In this document: positions 34,601 through 42,036 of the stretch, piece after piece
Layout of the letters: the number at the start of each line of letters is the position of its first letter
Numbering within the stretch: position 1 is the stretch's first letter
Assembly: GCA_047632755.1 (NCBI GenBank)
Contig: JBLIDT010000009.1
Coordinates: 1 to 64,000, forward strand
Reading direction: 5' to 3'
Length of the DNA stretch: 64,000 nucleotides
DNA from: JAKVAV01 sp047632755
Lineage (GTDB): Bacteria > Bacteroidota > Bacteroidia > Flavobacteriales_D > Cryomorphaceae
Translations under genes and position numbers: made by a program
Notes under the pieces: generated by a model
The model's database searches: none
What the model saw: only the letters and a program-made list of their open reading frames with translations
What the model was told of the DNA's origin: nothing

Positions 34601-35083
34601 CCGAATTCTTTATACCGCGACACGCTTCAACTCGGCATTGGTTGTTACAGCCTGCAAGTGAACGACTCTGATGATGATGGGGTTAATTTCTGGGCAAACA
34701 GTGATGGAAACGGTTCAGTAAGGCTAAAAGAAGTTGGAGGGCCTACTTTCAAATACTTTGAGGGAGATTTTGGAGACGATATCTACTACGAGTTTACCAT
34801 TGACTATCCGCTTACTTTCGATGAGGTAGCTGGAAAACATGAATTCGAAGTTTTTCCCAACCCGACTAATGATCAGCTGAGTTTATTGCTCGAGGGCTTT
34901 GATACTGCTGTTTTAATTCGTGTTTACAATTCTCTGGGGCAATTGGTGCTTTCGAAAAATGTCGGTACAGGAGCAATTGCAGCGCCAAGCAATTTGTCAA
35001 TGAAAAGTCTGGAATCAGGGGTATATGTGATCCAAGCTACGGACGGATCGAGAATGGCCACCCAAAGAGTAGTGAAAGAATAA
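31655..35083 (+). CDS. Secreted PNGase F-like glycan amidase with LamG insertion and T9SS sorting tail
   Basis: 1142 residues with signal peptide (cleavage near SNAQ25). The N-terminal part has ACGEWDYSCNTYL; Asp87 aligns by eye with catalytic Asp60 of mature Flavobacterium PNGase F (CDEWDRYANVYV). A LamG/concanavalin-type domain (residues about 293-480; FNGDSYVEIANDFPTVADQI, GKVDEFRVWNTELS) is inserted. The PNGase fold then resumes (FVTPYGIGLDMTP near 615; GHGQQGEFIPRTHYVD with Glu729 matching Glu206; GGTWIYDRAGWCPGMA). Then comes a CARDB-like region and a type A sorting domain from about 1063 (FEVFPNPTNDQLSL; ends VVKE). Enzymes of this family strip N-glycans from glycoproteins. Activity is inferred from alignment by eye. 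Confidence 0.85.
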   Translation: MLKTALNCLVAFLVFQTISIVSNAQEVGDTIVVQTLDYNSTTRDTMVVFPDFSGLTFEKVLMRYNMRCKDAAVNTTGGNNVACGEWDYSCNTYLTDSTRTDSLGTIHPDFIITGFSGSTYDYTTVPTYSYYQATQEEVTYTEVMSEVVSEIGSGSMSDETPLNNDLGDAKSQYLYTADELTQGGLSAGMITGLSMDIGSIGNEIANLRIAIKETSAAELDPLSPELEGFANVYYLNTTFEAIGEHQFNLSTEFDWDGISNLIVQFSYEDAVGTGSEVLSESIENLGIASSSDDYYLDFNGDSYVEIANDFPTVADQITISCWVYGNEDIMPTSSTLFEGRDLDNNRQVNAHLPWSNSRVYWDCGNDGSGYDRIDKEASVENFAGKWNHWAFTKNATTGSMKMYLNGSLWHSGNGKTKLIDLQELRIGRSITWTNTYFGKVDEFRVWNTELSASEIADYMYTSVTEAHPSYNHLLAYYTFDEGAGVIAGDLTEGHEGTLVAAPLWRQNEGREIKKDFSALAERPNMKVIQGEYVTSVSETVVLDSIVNAVNTVTGFGLDGTDLEEISVNTYYEAGEMPIVDESGEQVGTVNAPAENSIEIGELFYYRKFPMKYEIMSFVTPYGIGLDMTPVGKTWTFDLTDFVPILNGSKRMTMERGGQWQEEMDIQFLFIVGTPPREVIDVQQIWKVDQRSYASISDDTYFPPRDVMTNAEGSQFKIRSSITGHGQQGEFIPRTHYVDIAGGSNEFSWQVWKECAANPLYPQGGTWIYDRAGWCPGMATDVQEFDITSMVTPGQAVNIEYGMNSATGDSRYIVNHQLVTYGENNFDLDATLVEVRKPSDNFEFDRFGTICHSPEVVIRNTGNETLTSITITYWVNSAPTPETFIWTGSLDFLESETVVLPAPATLWESVTPADNVFHASLSLPNGGADEYAFNNSYQSSFRIPEVVPNHFLILFVTNSQPNENDYQLKDDNGNVIFERDNMDPNSLYRDTLQLGIGCYSLQVNDSDDDGVNFWANSDGNGSVRLKEVGGPTFKYFEGDFGDDIYYEFTIDYPLTFDEVAGKHEFEVFPNPTNDQLSLLLEGFDTAVLIRVYNSLGQLVLSKNVGTGAIAAPSNLSMKSLESGVYVIQATDGSRMATQRVVKE

Positions 35084-35110
35084 GTTTCTAAGGAAGCCTG
35101 ATTTTTATTC

Positions 35111-35146
35111 AAAGGGAACTATCGACATCAGGTAGTTCCCTTTTTT
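35111..35146 (+). terminator. Rho-independent terminator after the PNGase F-like gene
   Basis: Stem AAAGGGAACTA/TAGTTCCCTTT with an 11-base loop, followed by T residues, 28 bases after the stop. The following 180 bases to the next terminator hold no gene. Confidence 0.85.
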
Positions 35147-35325
35147 ATGTGCTGACGGTTGCTGCTTCGGTTTTTCTTTCGACACGACCTCATTTTGATT
35201 GGCTCAGTTCTTTCTACTTTCTTGATGTGAATACCCCCGTTTGGCAGACAGCTAAGCCTGTGTGAGTAGGACCTTACCCCACACTTCAAACCATTTGGGA
35301 GAATACTTTCAGGACAATTTATAGC

Positions 35326-35358
35326 ACAAAAAAACCCCGATGCAGCGCATCGGGGTTT
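35326..35358 (-). terminator. Terminator of T9SS paralog 1, near-duplicate of the one at 37612
   Basis: Stem AACCCCGATGC/GCATCGGGGTT with a three-base loop and an A run on the plus strand (T run for the minus-strand gene). A second small palindrome, TTGAAAC-AA-GTTTCAA, lies at 35361-35376 just after the stop. Confidence 0.88.
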
Positions 35359-35381
35359 TGATTGAAACAAGTTTCAACTGA

Positions 35382-37430
35382 CTATAGAATAATCATTTTT
35401 CTCGTTAGTCTTTCGCTTTCAGTTGCTACACCGTAAGTGTAAGTTCCAGCAGCTAAACCAGCACGGTTGAAATCAACCATTTGGTTAGTCAAAGCAGGCA
35501 CATTACCACGGTCTTCGCTGTATACAAGTTTACCTGTAATATCGAATACTTCAAAAGTAACAGCAGCAGCCTCATCAAGTTGGAATTGAATTCTAGTATT
35601 GTCAACTACCGGGTTAGGGAAGTTTTGAGTCAACTTAATTCCACTTTCGTAGCTGATGTCAGAAACGCTGGTAATTAATTCAGTACCAAAGGCCAAATTG
35701 TAAACTGAACCTCCGAAGAAGTACCATCCTTGAGGACCTGTAGATAAATCATCAAAGTCGAGAAGCACAGAAGAAGATGCCTTACGTGTCGAGGTAGTCC
35801 CTAGAAACACCAACTCTTCTCCGAAAAGTGGAAGACGCATCTCTGCTTGATAGATCAATCCTGGCTCAATAAGAACAGCACTAGGAAGAGTTACTTCAAT
35901 CCAAACAGGAGTAGAAGTAGGTGACAGTTCATCTTCATCCACTTCGTAGATTACTGCATCGTCGTCATCTTCGTTGTAACTGAAGAAAAGGTTCATTGGG
36001 TTGTCCTCATTTTCTTCTTCAAGTACAGAACCTGTTCGAACGTTCAAGAAGATTTGCTCACCTACACCATCAATTGATTCGTCGTTGAGAGCGAATCGAA
36101 CCTTTGTGATAGCTCTGTTGGCATCTCCAGCGCTAAAAGAATAACGAGTACCTGAAATGATGTCTTGACCGTCAGCACCAAGCTGTGTTAATGAGTTTTC
36201 GTGTTGAATGATGGCTCCACCTTCGGTAGCATCATCTGAGATTCTTGTGAAAAGAGAAACGCCAACATTGTTACCTGGAAACTCATCTTCTTGATCTTGC
36301 ACTACTGTAAATCCAACTTCGTAAAGACCGTTTGGAAGGTCAGCTTCTCCGTTTATTGCCCAGTTCGCAGGAACTTGACCGTAGAAACGAATGGTGTCTG
36401 TAACACCTGGAGCAAGTGTAATAGGATCACTTGAAAGAGTTTCTGCAGTGCCATCAGGATCAGTTAGGGTAACGACGAGTGTAACACCTGTCTGCTCTAA
36501 TGCACCACCGTTTGTTACACCACAAGCAAAGTTGAATTCTCTTGTAGAATAATCAGGCTGAGTGTGGTATTCGAAAGAAGTGACTTGATCAAGATCAGTC
36601 GTCTCCTCACTAGCGTAGAAGTAGCTTCCACCAAGTTCGAAGAACGTTTCGTAGTGATCATCATAGAAAGTCTCTCCAATAATAACTTCGTTCTCAGGAA
36701 GAGAAGAAACAACCAAGTCATCAATCATCCATCCGTAACCTGAACCGAAGCTGTTAACCTGATCCTGAGTAAGGTCAGGATTGCCAGCAAGAGCGTCAGA
36801 AGCCCAACGAAAACGGACTCTTATGTCCGCTTGTCCTGCGGCAACACTTGTGACATCAATAGTCAACTCGCCTTGAATTGCAGGTTCATTGGTTACCAAA
36901 TCATCATTTACAAGGAAAGGCACCCAAGAATTTCCACCATTATTGGATACTTCAAGGTAGTTTTCATCGTAGTTGAATGCTCTTGCGCGCTGGTTGAAAG
37001 TGATGGCTACATCCGCCAATTCACTGCAGTCAATGACATCATTCAATTCTAGAATTGAATTTTGGGGAAGAACATCATCCGAGTTCAACAGAAAAGAAAT
37101 ACCATCAAATTCACCGAATCCGTTTTCTGGAGTTACCGATTGCATAGCACCCATGAAGTCAAGTACATTTGGACTTGCTTCAGTCACTATATTCCATGTG
37201 CCCTGTTCTCCTTCATTCGTAAAAGTCCAATCCGTTTCATCATCAAACTCATTTGTATAGACGGTGTTTTTCGCGCCCGAAGTTGAGTAATCAATCTTTG
37301 CGTCTTGCTGCATTTCTGGAGCTTGGATGTAAGAATGCAGAGTCTTATTTGCCTCTTGGCTGCTCTGAGCCATAGATTGAAGACCAAATACTGAGGCTAG
37401 GGCACCTAAAATGTAAGTTTTTAATTTCAT
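35382..37430 (-). CDS. T9SS type A sorting domain cargo protein, paralog 1
   Basis: 682 residues. Signal peptide of about 21 residues (ends LQSMAQ), then a jelly-roll-like N-terminal domain (NEFDDETDWTFTNEGEQGTW, resembling choice-of-anchor J/cleaved adhesin domains), a CARDB-like middle (FACGVTNGGALEQTGVTLVV), a module with LNVRTGSVLEEENEDNPMN and LIEPGLIYQAEMRLP, and the sorting tail from about residue 607 (LTQNFPNPVVDNTRIQF, ending RKMIIL). Exported by Sec and then through T9SS, with the tail removed. Shares order and motifs with the next two genes. The ligand is unknown; acidic and low in Cys, as expected of a surface protein. Confidence 0.85.
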   Translation of the reverse strand: MKLKTYILGALASVFGLQSMAQSSQEANKTLHSYIQAPEMQQDAKIDYSTSGAKNTVYTNEFDDETDWTFTNEGEQGTWNIVTEASPNVLDFMGAMQSVTPENGFGEFDGISFLLNSDDVLPQNSILELNDVIDCSELADVAITFNQRARAFNYDENYLEVSNNGGNSWVPFLVNDDLVTNEPAIQGELTIDVTSVAAGQADIRVRFRWASDALAGNPDLTQDQVNSFGSGYGWMIDDLVVSSLPENEVIIGETFYDDHYETFFELGGSYFYASEETTDLDQVTSFEYHTQPDYSTREFNFACGVTNGGALEQTGVTLVVTLTDPDGTAETLSSDPITLAPGVTDTIRFYGQVPANWAINGEADLPNGLYEVGFTVVQDQEDEFPGNNVGVSLFTRISDDATEGGAIIQHENSLTQLGADGQDIISGTRYSFSAGDANRAITKVRFALNDESIDGVGEQIFLNVRTGSVLEEENEDNPMNLFFSYNEDDDDAVIYEVDEDELSPTSTPVWIEVTLPSAVLIEPGLIYQAEMRLPLFGEELVFLGTTSTRKASSSVLLDFDDLSTGPQGWYFFGGSVYNLAFGTELITSVSDISYESGIKLTQNFPNPVVDNTRIQFQLDEAAAVTFEVFDITGKLVYSEDRGNVPALTNQMVDFNRAGLAAGTYTYGVATESERLTRKMIIL

Positions 37431-37611
37431 GAGGTTTTGGTGATAGGTGTAACTAATTACGTTTTAGTGGTCGAATCTACTAAAAATAATGGCTGATTCG
37501 TTTTACTAATCCATTAGCATATAATACATAGCCGCTGTATGGGACCTTACTAGTTCCTTTCTTCATTCTTCTAGAGTTGTTCGACGGGATTTATTCGAGA
37601 CAATTTAAAGC

Positions 37612-37645
37612 ACAAAAAAACCCCGCTGCAGCGCAGCGGGGTTTT
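37612..37645 (-). terminator. Terminator of T9SS paralog 2
   Basis: Stem CCCCGCTGC/GCAGCGGGG, three-base loop, flanked by seven A and four T. The flanking sequences (GACAATTTAAAGCAC before; GATTGAAACAAGTTTCA after) repeat those around the terminator at 35326 nearly base for base. Confidence 0.88.
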
Positions 37646-37667
37646 GATTGAAACAAGTTTCAGTTGA

Positions 37668-39785
37668 TTATTCGATAATCATTTTTCTTGTTACGCGTTC
37701 GTTTTCAGTCACGATACTGTAGGTGTACGTGCCTGCCGCCAAAGCTCTGCTGTTGAAACTAACAACCTGCGCTGACATAGCTGGTACATTCCCATAGTCC
37801 TTTTGATAAACGATTCTACCTGTAATGTCAAACACTTCAAAAGTCACTTGGCTTGCGTTGTCCAGTTGAAATTGAATCATAGTGTTGTCAACAACTGGGT
37901 TGGGGTAGTTTTGAGTCAACTTAATTCCACTTTCGTAAGTCACGTCATTCGTGCTAACTAAGGCATCAACCGCTGTACGGAATCGAATAAGGGGAGCTAA
38001 ATCACCTAACGTAAACCATCCTTGTGGACCAGTTGAAGGCTCTGCAAAGTCATAGAGTACTCCTGCGCCTGCTTCTTGTAAGTTTGACTGCGCGTGGATA
38101 ACGGCTGCAAACCCAATAGGCGGTACTTGTGCTTCTGCTTGGTAAATTACATTTGGACTTATCAAGATGGGAGTTGGTAGCTCGACTGAAATCCAATTGG
38201 TGGTTCCAGCAGAAAGATCTTCTTCTAACAACACATATTCGATTTCATCTTCTTCAAAATACCTAAAATCGGGATTATCTTCCGATTCTTCCGTGAGTAC
38301 TGATCCAGTTCTCACGTTAATATTCATAATCTCACCAGGAGTTGAGGGTGCATTTGTACTTGCTGATAACACAAATTCTACATGAGTTATGTAGGCTGCG
38401 TTGCCTTCTGCCACGTCGGCTTCAGTAAAAACAAAACGGTTAGCCCAAATCACATCGTCTCCTAGAGTTGGATAGAAGTTGGTAAATGCATTTCTGTCAT
38501 TCTGCATGAATGCAAATCCATCATTGTCCGCATCCGTGCTAATTCTAGTTGATCGAATAGCTCCAATGTTGTCGTCTGGTCTTTCGTCTGGTGCAGCTTG
38601 CACTATTTCATACTCAAACGTATAAACTCCTGCCGCAGGAGTTTCCCACCACGTAGGTGTCTGATCATATACGCGCAATGTATCTGTTTGTCCTACGCCC
38701 AGAGTAATCGGGTCAGAAGTTGGTAATTCGGCCAAAGGTTCACCATCTAAAAAGGCTGTCACTATTAGCGTAACGTCAGTTTGTTCTAGAGCTCCATTGT
38801 TTGAAACGGCAGCAGCAAAGTTGAATGGACGGGTAATATATTCGGGTTGATTCCAGTATTCAAACTTGCGGACGTAATCTAGATCTGACTCTTCTAAAGG
38901 AGATTCGAAGTGATTATTGAAATACGTATCGCCAATAGCGACATCGTTTTGTGGAACCGCAACGATTTGTATGTCATCGAACATACTGTAGTAATGTGTT
39001 GCTCCACCTAACAATAGAGGGTCCCAAATGAACCTAACTTTACAATCTGTCAAGTCGGATGCACCAGCCAATACCTCGGTAATGTTTATACCCAGATTGG
39101 TTGAAGTTGTAATGTTTCCTTCTCCACCACTGATGATAAATAGATCGAAGTTAGCCCATGTAGTACCACCGTTTGTAGAGAATTGAACTGTGAGGGCATA
39201 GTCGCTGCAGCACATGCGCCATTGTTGCCAGAACGAAAGAAGTCCACCAGTTACTCCTGTGAGATCCATACTCGGAGAAATTAGAATGGCATCCACCACG
39301 TTGCTTGTTAAACTTTCAATTCCTTGATCAGCCACTTCAGTAGCTATAGAATTGAAGCGATCAGCATCTAGCATCATAAAACCATTATCAGCAGTTGTAG
39401 ATGGTATGGTAACCGTATTTCCCATGAAGTTTGGAAGGATATCGCCATACGCAGTAGTAGTCGTAAGTGGCGATGATGGATCATATCCATCTGTAGCTCC
39501 TATTGGGTATGATACGAACCAGTAGTCTCCTTGTGCGCCTTCAGTTGTCCATTCTCCATTGTCACCCTGACCCGCAAATCCGTTTGAAAAGTCTTCTGAC
39601 CAGAATACCTCTGGTTCTGTGCCTCCGCCTTTCTCGTTATTACTCGAAACAATGGCTTTGGTGTCTTGCATAAGCAGGGCTTTGCTGGTTGCCGGTGTTT
39701 CGAACTTTGTGATGTCCGAATTTTGGGCGATACCTGAAAGCGCAAACATGCTTAGCGCACTTGCTAAGTAAAATTTTAATTTCAT
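37668..39785 (-). CDS. T9SS type A sorting domain cargo protein, paralog 2
   Basis: 705 residues, same plan as paralog 1. Signal peptide MKLKFYLASALSMFALSGIAQ, a jelly-roll-like N-terminal domain (FWSEDFSNGFAGQGDNGEWT; ISPSMDLTGVTGGLLSFWQQ), a middle segment with RPFNFAAAVSNNGALEQTDV, then MNINVRTGSVLTEESEDNPD and LISPNVIYQAEAQVPPIGF, and the sorting tail from about residue 630 (LTQNYPNPVVDNTMIQFQL, ending RKMIIE). Own terminator at 37612; a separate transcript from its neighbours is likely. The N-terminal domain differs more from paralog 1 than the C-terminal half does. Confidence 0.85.
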   Translation of the reverse strand: MKLKFYLASALSMFALSGIAQNSDITKFETPATSKALLMQDTKAIVSSNNEKGGGTEPEVFWSEDFSNGFAGQGDNGEWTTEGAQGDYWFVSYPIGATDGYDPSSPLTTTTAYGDILPNFMGNTVTIPSTTADNGFMMLDADRFNSIATEVADQGIESLTSNVVDAILISPSMDLTGVTGGLLSFWQQWRMCCSDYALTVQFSTNGGTTWANFDLFIISGGEGNITTSTNLGINITEVLAGASDLTDCKVRFIWDPLLLGGATHYYSMFDDIQIVAVPQNDVAIGDTYFNNHFESPLEESDLDYVRKFEYWNQPEYITRPFNFAAAVSNNGALEQTDVTLIVTAFLDGEPLAELPTSDPITLGVGQTDTLRVYDQTPTWWETPAAGVYTFEYEIVQAAPDERPDDNIGAIRSTRISTDADNDGFAFMQNDRNAFTNFYPTLGDDVIWANRFVFTEADVAEGNAAYITHVEFVLSASTNAPSTPGEIMNINVRTGSVLTEESEDNPDFRYFEEDEIEYVLLEEDLSAGTTNWISVELPTPILISPNVIYQAEAQVPPIGFAAVIHAQSNLQEAGAGVLYDFAEPSTGPQGWFTLGDLAPLIRFRTAVDALVSTNDVTYESGIKLTQNYPNPVVDNTMIQFQLDNASQVTFEVFDITGRIVYQKDYGNVPAMSAQVVSFNSRALAAGTYTYSIVTENERVTRKMIIE

Positions 39786-39933
39786 AAGGATTGGTGTTAG
39801 TTATACTTTAGTTAAGGTCGTAAAAATAGTCAAAATAGTTATTCGTCCACCGTATTTCCGAAGCTCAATCTACCGACAAATAGGGTAATTGAATTCCAAT
39901 ATTGACGGTTTTTTTGAATTTCAAAAGTTTCCC

Positions 39934-39973
39934 AAAAAAAAAAGAAGGGGCTGCCTATTGTGGCAGCCCCTTC
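39934..39973 (-). terminator. Terminator of T9SS paralog 3
   Basis: Twelve-base stem GAAGGGGCTGCC/GGCAGCCCCTTC with a six-base loop and a ten-base A run on the plus strand (T run in the transcript). Unrelated in sequence to the other two terminators. Confidence 0.88.
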
Positions 39974-40002
39974 AAATTATTAGTAAATCGCTTTTAGTCT
40001 TC

Positions 40003-41931
40003 TTACTTAGTAATAACCATTTTGCGAACTATTCTATTGTTTCCAACTTTAAGACCGTATTGGTATACTCCAGCGGCAAGTTTAAGGTTGTCAAGAACAA
40101 TTTCTTCCTGAACTCCTGCAGGACGATCTCCCAAGTCTTTCTGGTAGATTGTTTTACCCGTATTATCACTAATTGCAAAAGTGACATTCTCGGCAGCAAC
40201 TTTCAATTCCCAAGAAATTCTTGTCGAACCGTTTGAAACAGGGTTAGGGTAGTTTTGACCCATTGAGAAGTCTAAGCTTCCAACGTCATTGGTACTAGTT
40301 GGACCATCGAATCCTGCTCTTACGTTTGGTGTGTTGGCACCCAACGTGAACCATCCTTGAGGTCCAGTTGATGGATCAGTAAAGTCATAAAGTACTCCTG
40401 CACCACCTTCCTGGCCATTAGAAACTGGAATGGTAGCAATAGGTGATCCCACCTCAGGTACTTCAAATTCTGCTTGGTACAAAACTCCAGGTGATAAATC
40501 AATGGAAGAATCGTCTGGGAAGAAAACCGTAATGTAGATTGCTTCTCCACCTGTCGAAACATCACCTTCTGAAATCACATAAGACAAATCATCCTCTCCG
40601 AAAAATCTGTTCATTACGTTTTCAGCGCTCTCGTCTTCAAGGACAGAACCTTGTCGAAGATTCACAAATACTTCCTCTCCGATTACTGTAGGATCGTCTG
40701 TTGCGTCAACTAGTGCGAACTGAATGTAATTCACTTCCGTTTCTTCTTCAACCGTAAACTGATTTCCCCAAATAGCTGCTTGAGAGATATTGTACCAACC
40801 AGTATATCCTGCTCCGCCGTCATTTGTCATTTTTTCAGTTCCCACTGAGAATGATTTTGTAGGTGCCGTATTGTTGCCTGGTAGGGCATCTTCTTCGTTA
40901 ATCAAAACTTCGAAGTCTACAGTATAATCACCTAGTGCTCCACCATCGGTCATAAAGGCTACCAACATTTCGTCATCGATTGTGATCACGGTGTCTTCAC
41001 CTGAAAGCAGCTCGTCAATTGAAGCGTTAAAAGTCTCCGTTCCGTTGGGAGTAGTTACAGTAGCAACAAAGGTAATTCCTGTTGATGCTTCTGCTCCTTG
41101 GTTTGTTATATCACCTACAAATGTGAATGGACGCACGTGATTTTGACGGTATTCGCTGTACTCAATGTTTTCAATGTAGTCTAAATCGAGGTAGTCAGTT
41201 TGACCGATCAATATAAACTCGTCATAATATGCAGAGTTAAGAACAACATCGTTAGCGGGTGTTTCTATTATTTGCATGTCGTCAACAGCCCAGTGCCATC
41301 CCCAGTTTGCAACAAAATGAAAGCGAACTCGGACGTTTGGCTCATTGCCAATTTCATCACCAACATTTATGGTAACAATCCCTGGGTTTTCTGTATTGGT
41401 ATTTGTCTCTAGATCGAGATTTACTGGAATGGGAATCCATGAATTACCAAAATCAATGCTGAAATCAACAAAGTACGTAGTCGCAAAGTTCCGTGAATTT
41501 TGTTCGAAAATAAAAGACACATTTTGAGCACCTAAAAGACTGAAGTCTTCATTGTACTCAATAAAACAGTCTTGTACGGAACCGTCTCCCGCAGGATCTC
41601 CGTTAACGAAGGCAAACCCATTGTCTGCAGTAGTAAACGAGATAGGGCTCAGTGCTGCAACTGGACTGGCAAGCACATCAGTGATGATCTCCCAATCTAG
41701 ATCCGGGGTACTTTCGTTGTATACATCCCATTTAGAAGGATCGGAAAAATCATCTTCCCAGAGTACGATCTCGCTTCCTTTTTGCGTGTTTACAGCATTG
41801 GCCTTGTTTGGCTTAGCCAACTCAACGAACCCCTTTTTGGTGATAAGTTGATTTTGCTCTCTGCTAGTCTGTGCTAGAACTACGCCTGCACTTAGACTTA
41901 GAGCCGTTAGTAAGTAGAATTGTTTTTTCAT
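40003..41931 (-). CDS. T9SS type A sorting domain cargo protein, paralog 3
   Basis: 642 residues from ATG 41931 (MKKQFYLLTALSLSAGVVLA, signal peptide); the longer frame to 41985 adds 18 residues before this signal peptide and covers the promoter box. Same architecture as the two neighbours: LWEDDFSDPSKWDVYNESTP, HVRPFTFVGDITNQGAEAST, VNLRQGSVLEDESAENVMN, LSPGVLYQAEFEVPEVG and a sorting tail from about residue 567 (MGQNYPNPVSNGSTRISW, ending RKMVITK). More diverged than paralogs 1 and 2 are from each other. Function unknown, presumably cell-surface or secreted adhesin-like. Confidence 0.83.
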   Translation of the reverse strand: MKKQFYLLTALSLSAGVVLAQTSREQNQLITKKGFVELAKPNKANAVNTQKGSEIVLWEDDFSDPSKWDVYNESTPDLDWEIITDVLASPVAALSPISFTTADNGFAFVNGDPAGDGSVQDCFIEYNEDFSLLGAQNVSFIFEQNSRNFATTYFVDFSIDFGNSWIPIPVNLDLETNTNTENPGIVTINVGDEIGNEPNVRVRFHFVANWGWHWAVDDMQIIETPANDVVLNSAYYDEFILIGQTDYLDLDYIENIEYSEYRQNHVRPFTFVGDITNQGAEASTGITFVATVTTPNGTETFNASIDELLSGEDTVITIDDEMLVAFMTDGGALGDYTVDFEVLINEEDALPGNNTAPTKSFSVGTEKMTNDGGAGYTGWYNISQAAIWGNQFTVEEETEVNYIQFALVDATDDPTVIGEEVFVNLRQGSVLEDESAENVMNRFFGEDDLSYVISEGDVSTGGEAIYITVFFPDDSSIDLSPGVLYQAEFEVPEVGSPIATIPVSNGQEGGAGVLYDFTDPSTGPQGWFTLGANTPNVRAGFDGPTSTNDVGSLDFSMGQNYPNPVSNGSTRISWELKVAAENVTFAISDNTGKTIYQKDLGDRPAGVQEEIVLDNLKLAAGVYQYGLKVGNNRIVRKMVITK

Positions 41932-41947
41932 AGGATTAATTTGTTTC

Positions 41948-41955
41948 CAAATATA
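41948..41955 (-). promoter_or_regulatory. -7 promoter box of T9SS paralog 3
   Basis: TATATTTG on the minus strand, an exact TAnnTTTG, ending 17 bases before the ATG. No TTG at the ideal -33 distance was found. Confidence 0.4.
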
Positions 41956-42036
41956 CAAACTAAACATTGCGGTAGCATTATTCAATTAATAAACAAGTTG
42001 AACTCCCACGTTAAAGGTCCAGTTAGGAACTATTAA

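Noticed and set aside
35111..35358. CRISPR-like array from the clustered hairpins after the PNGase-like gene
   Set aside because: The hairpins are two different terminators for convergent genes, without regular spacing or repeated units.
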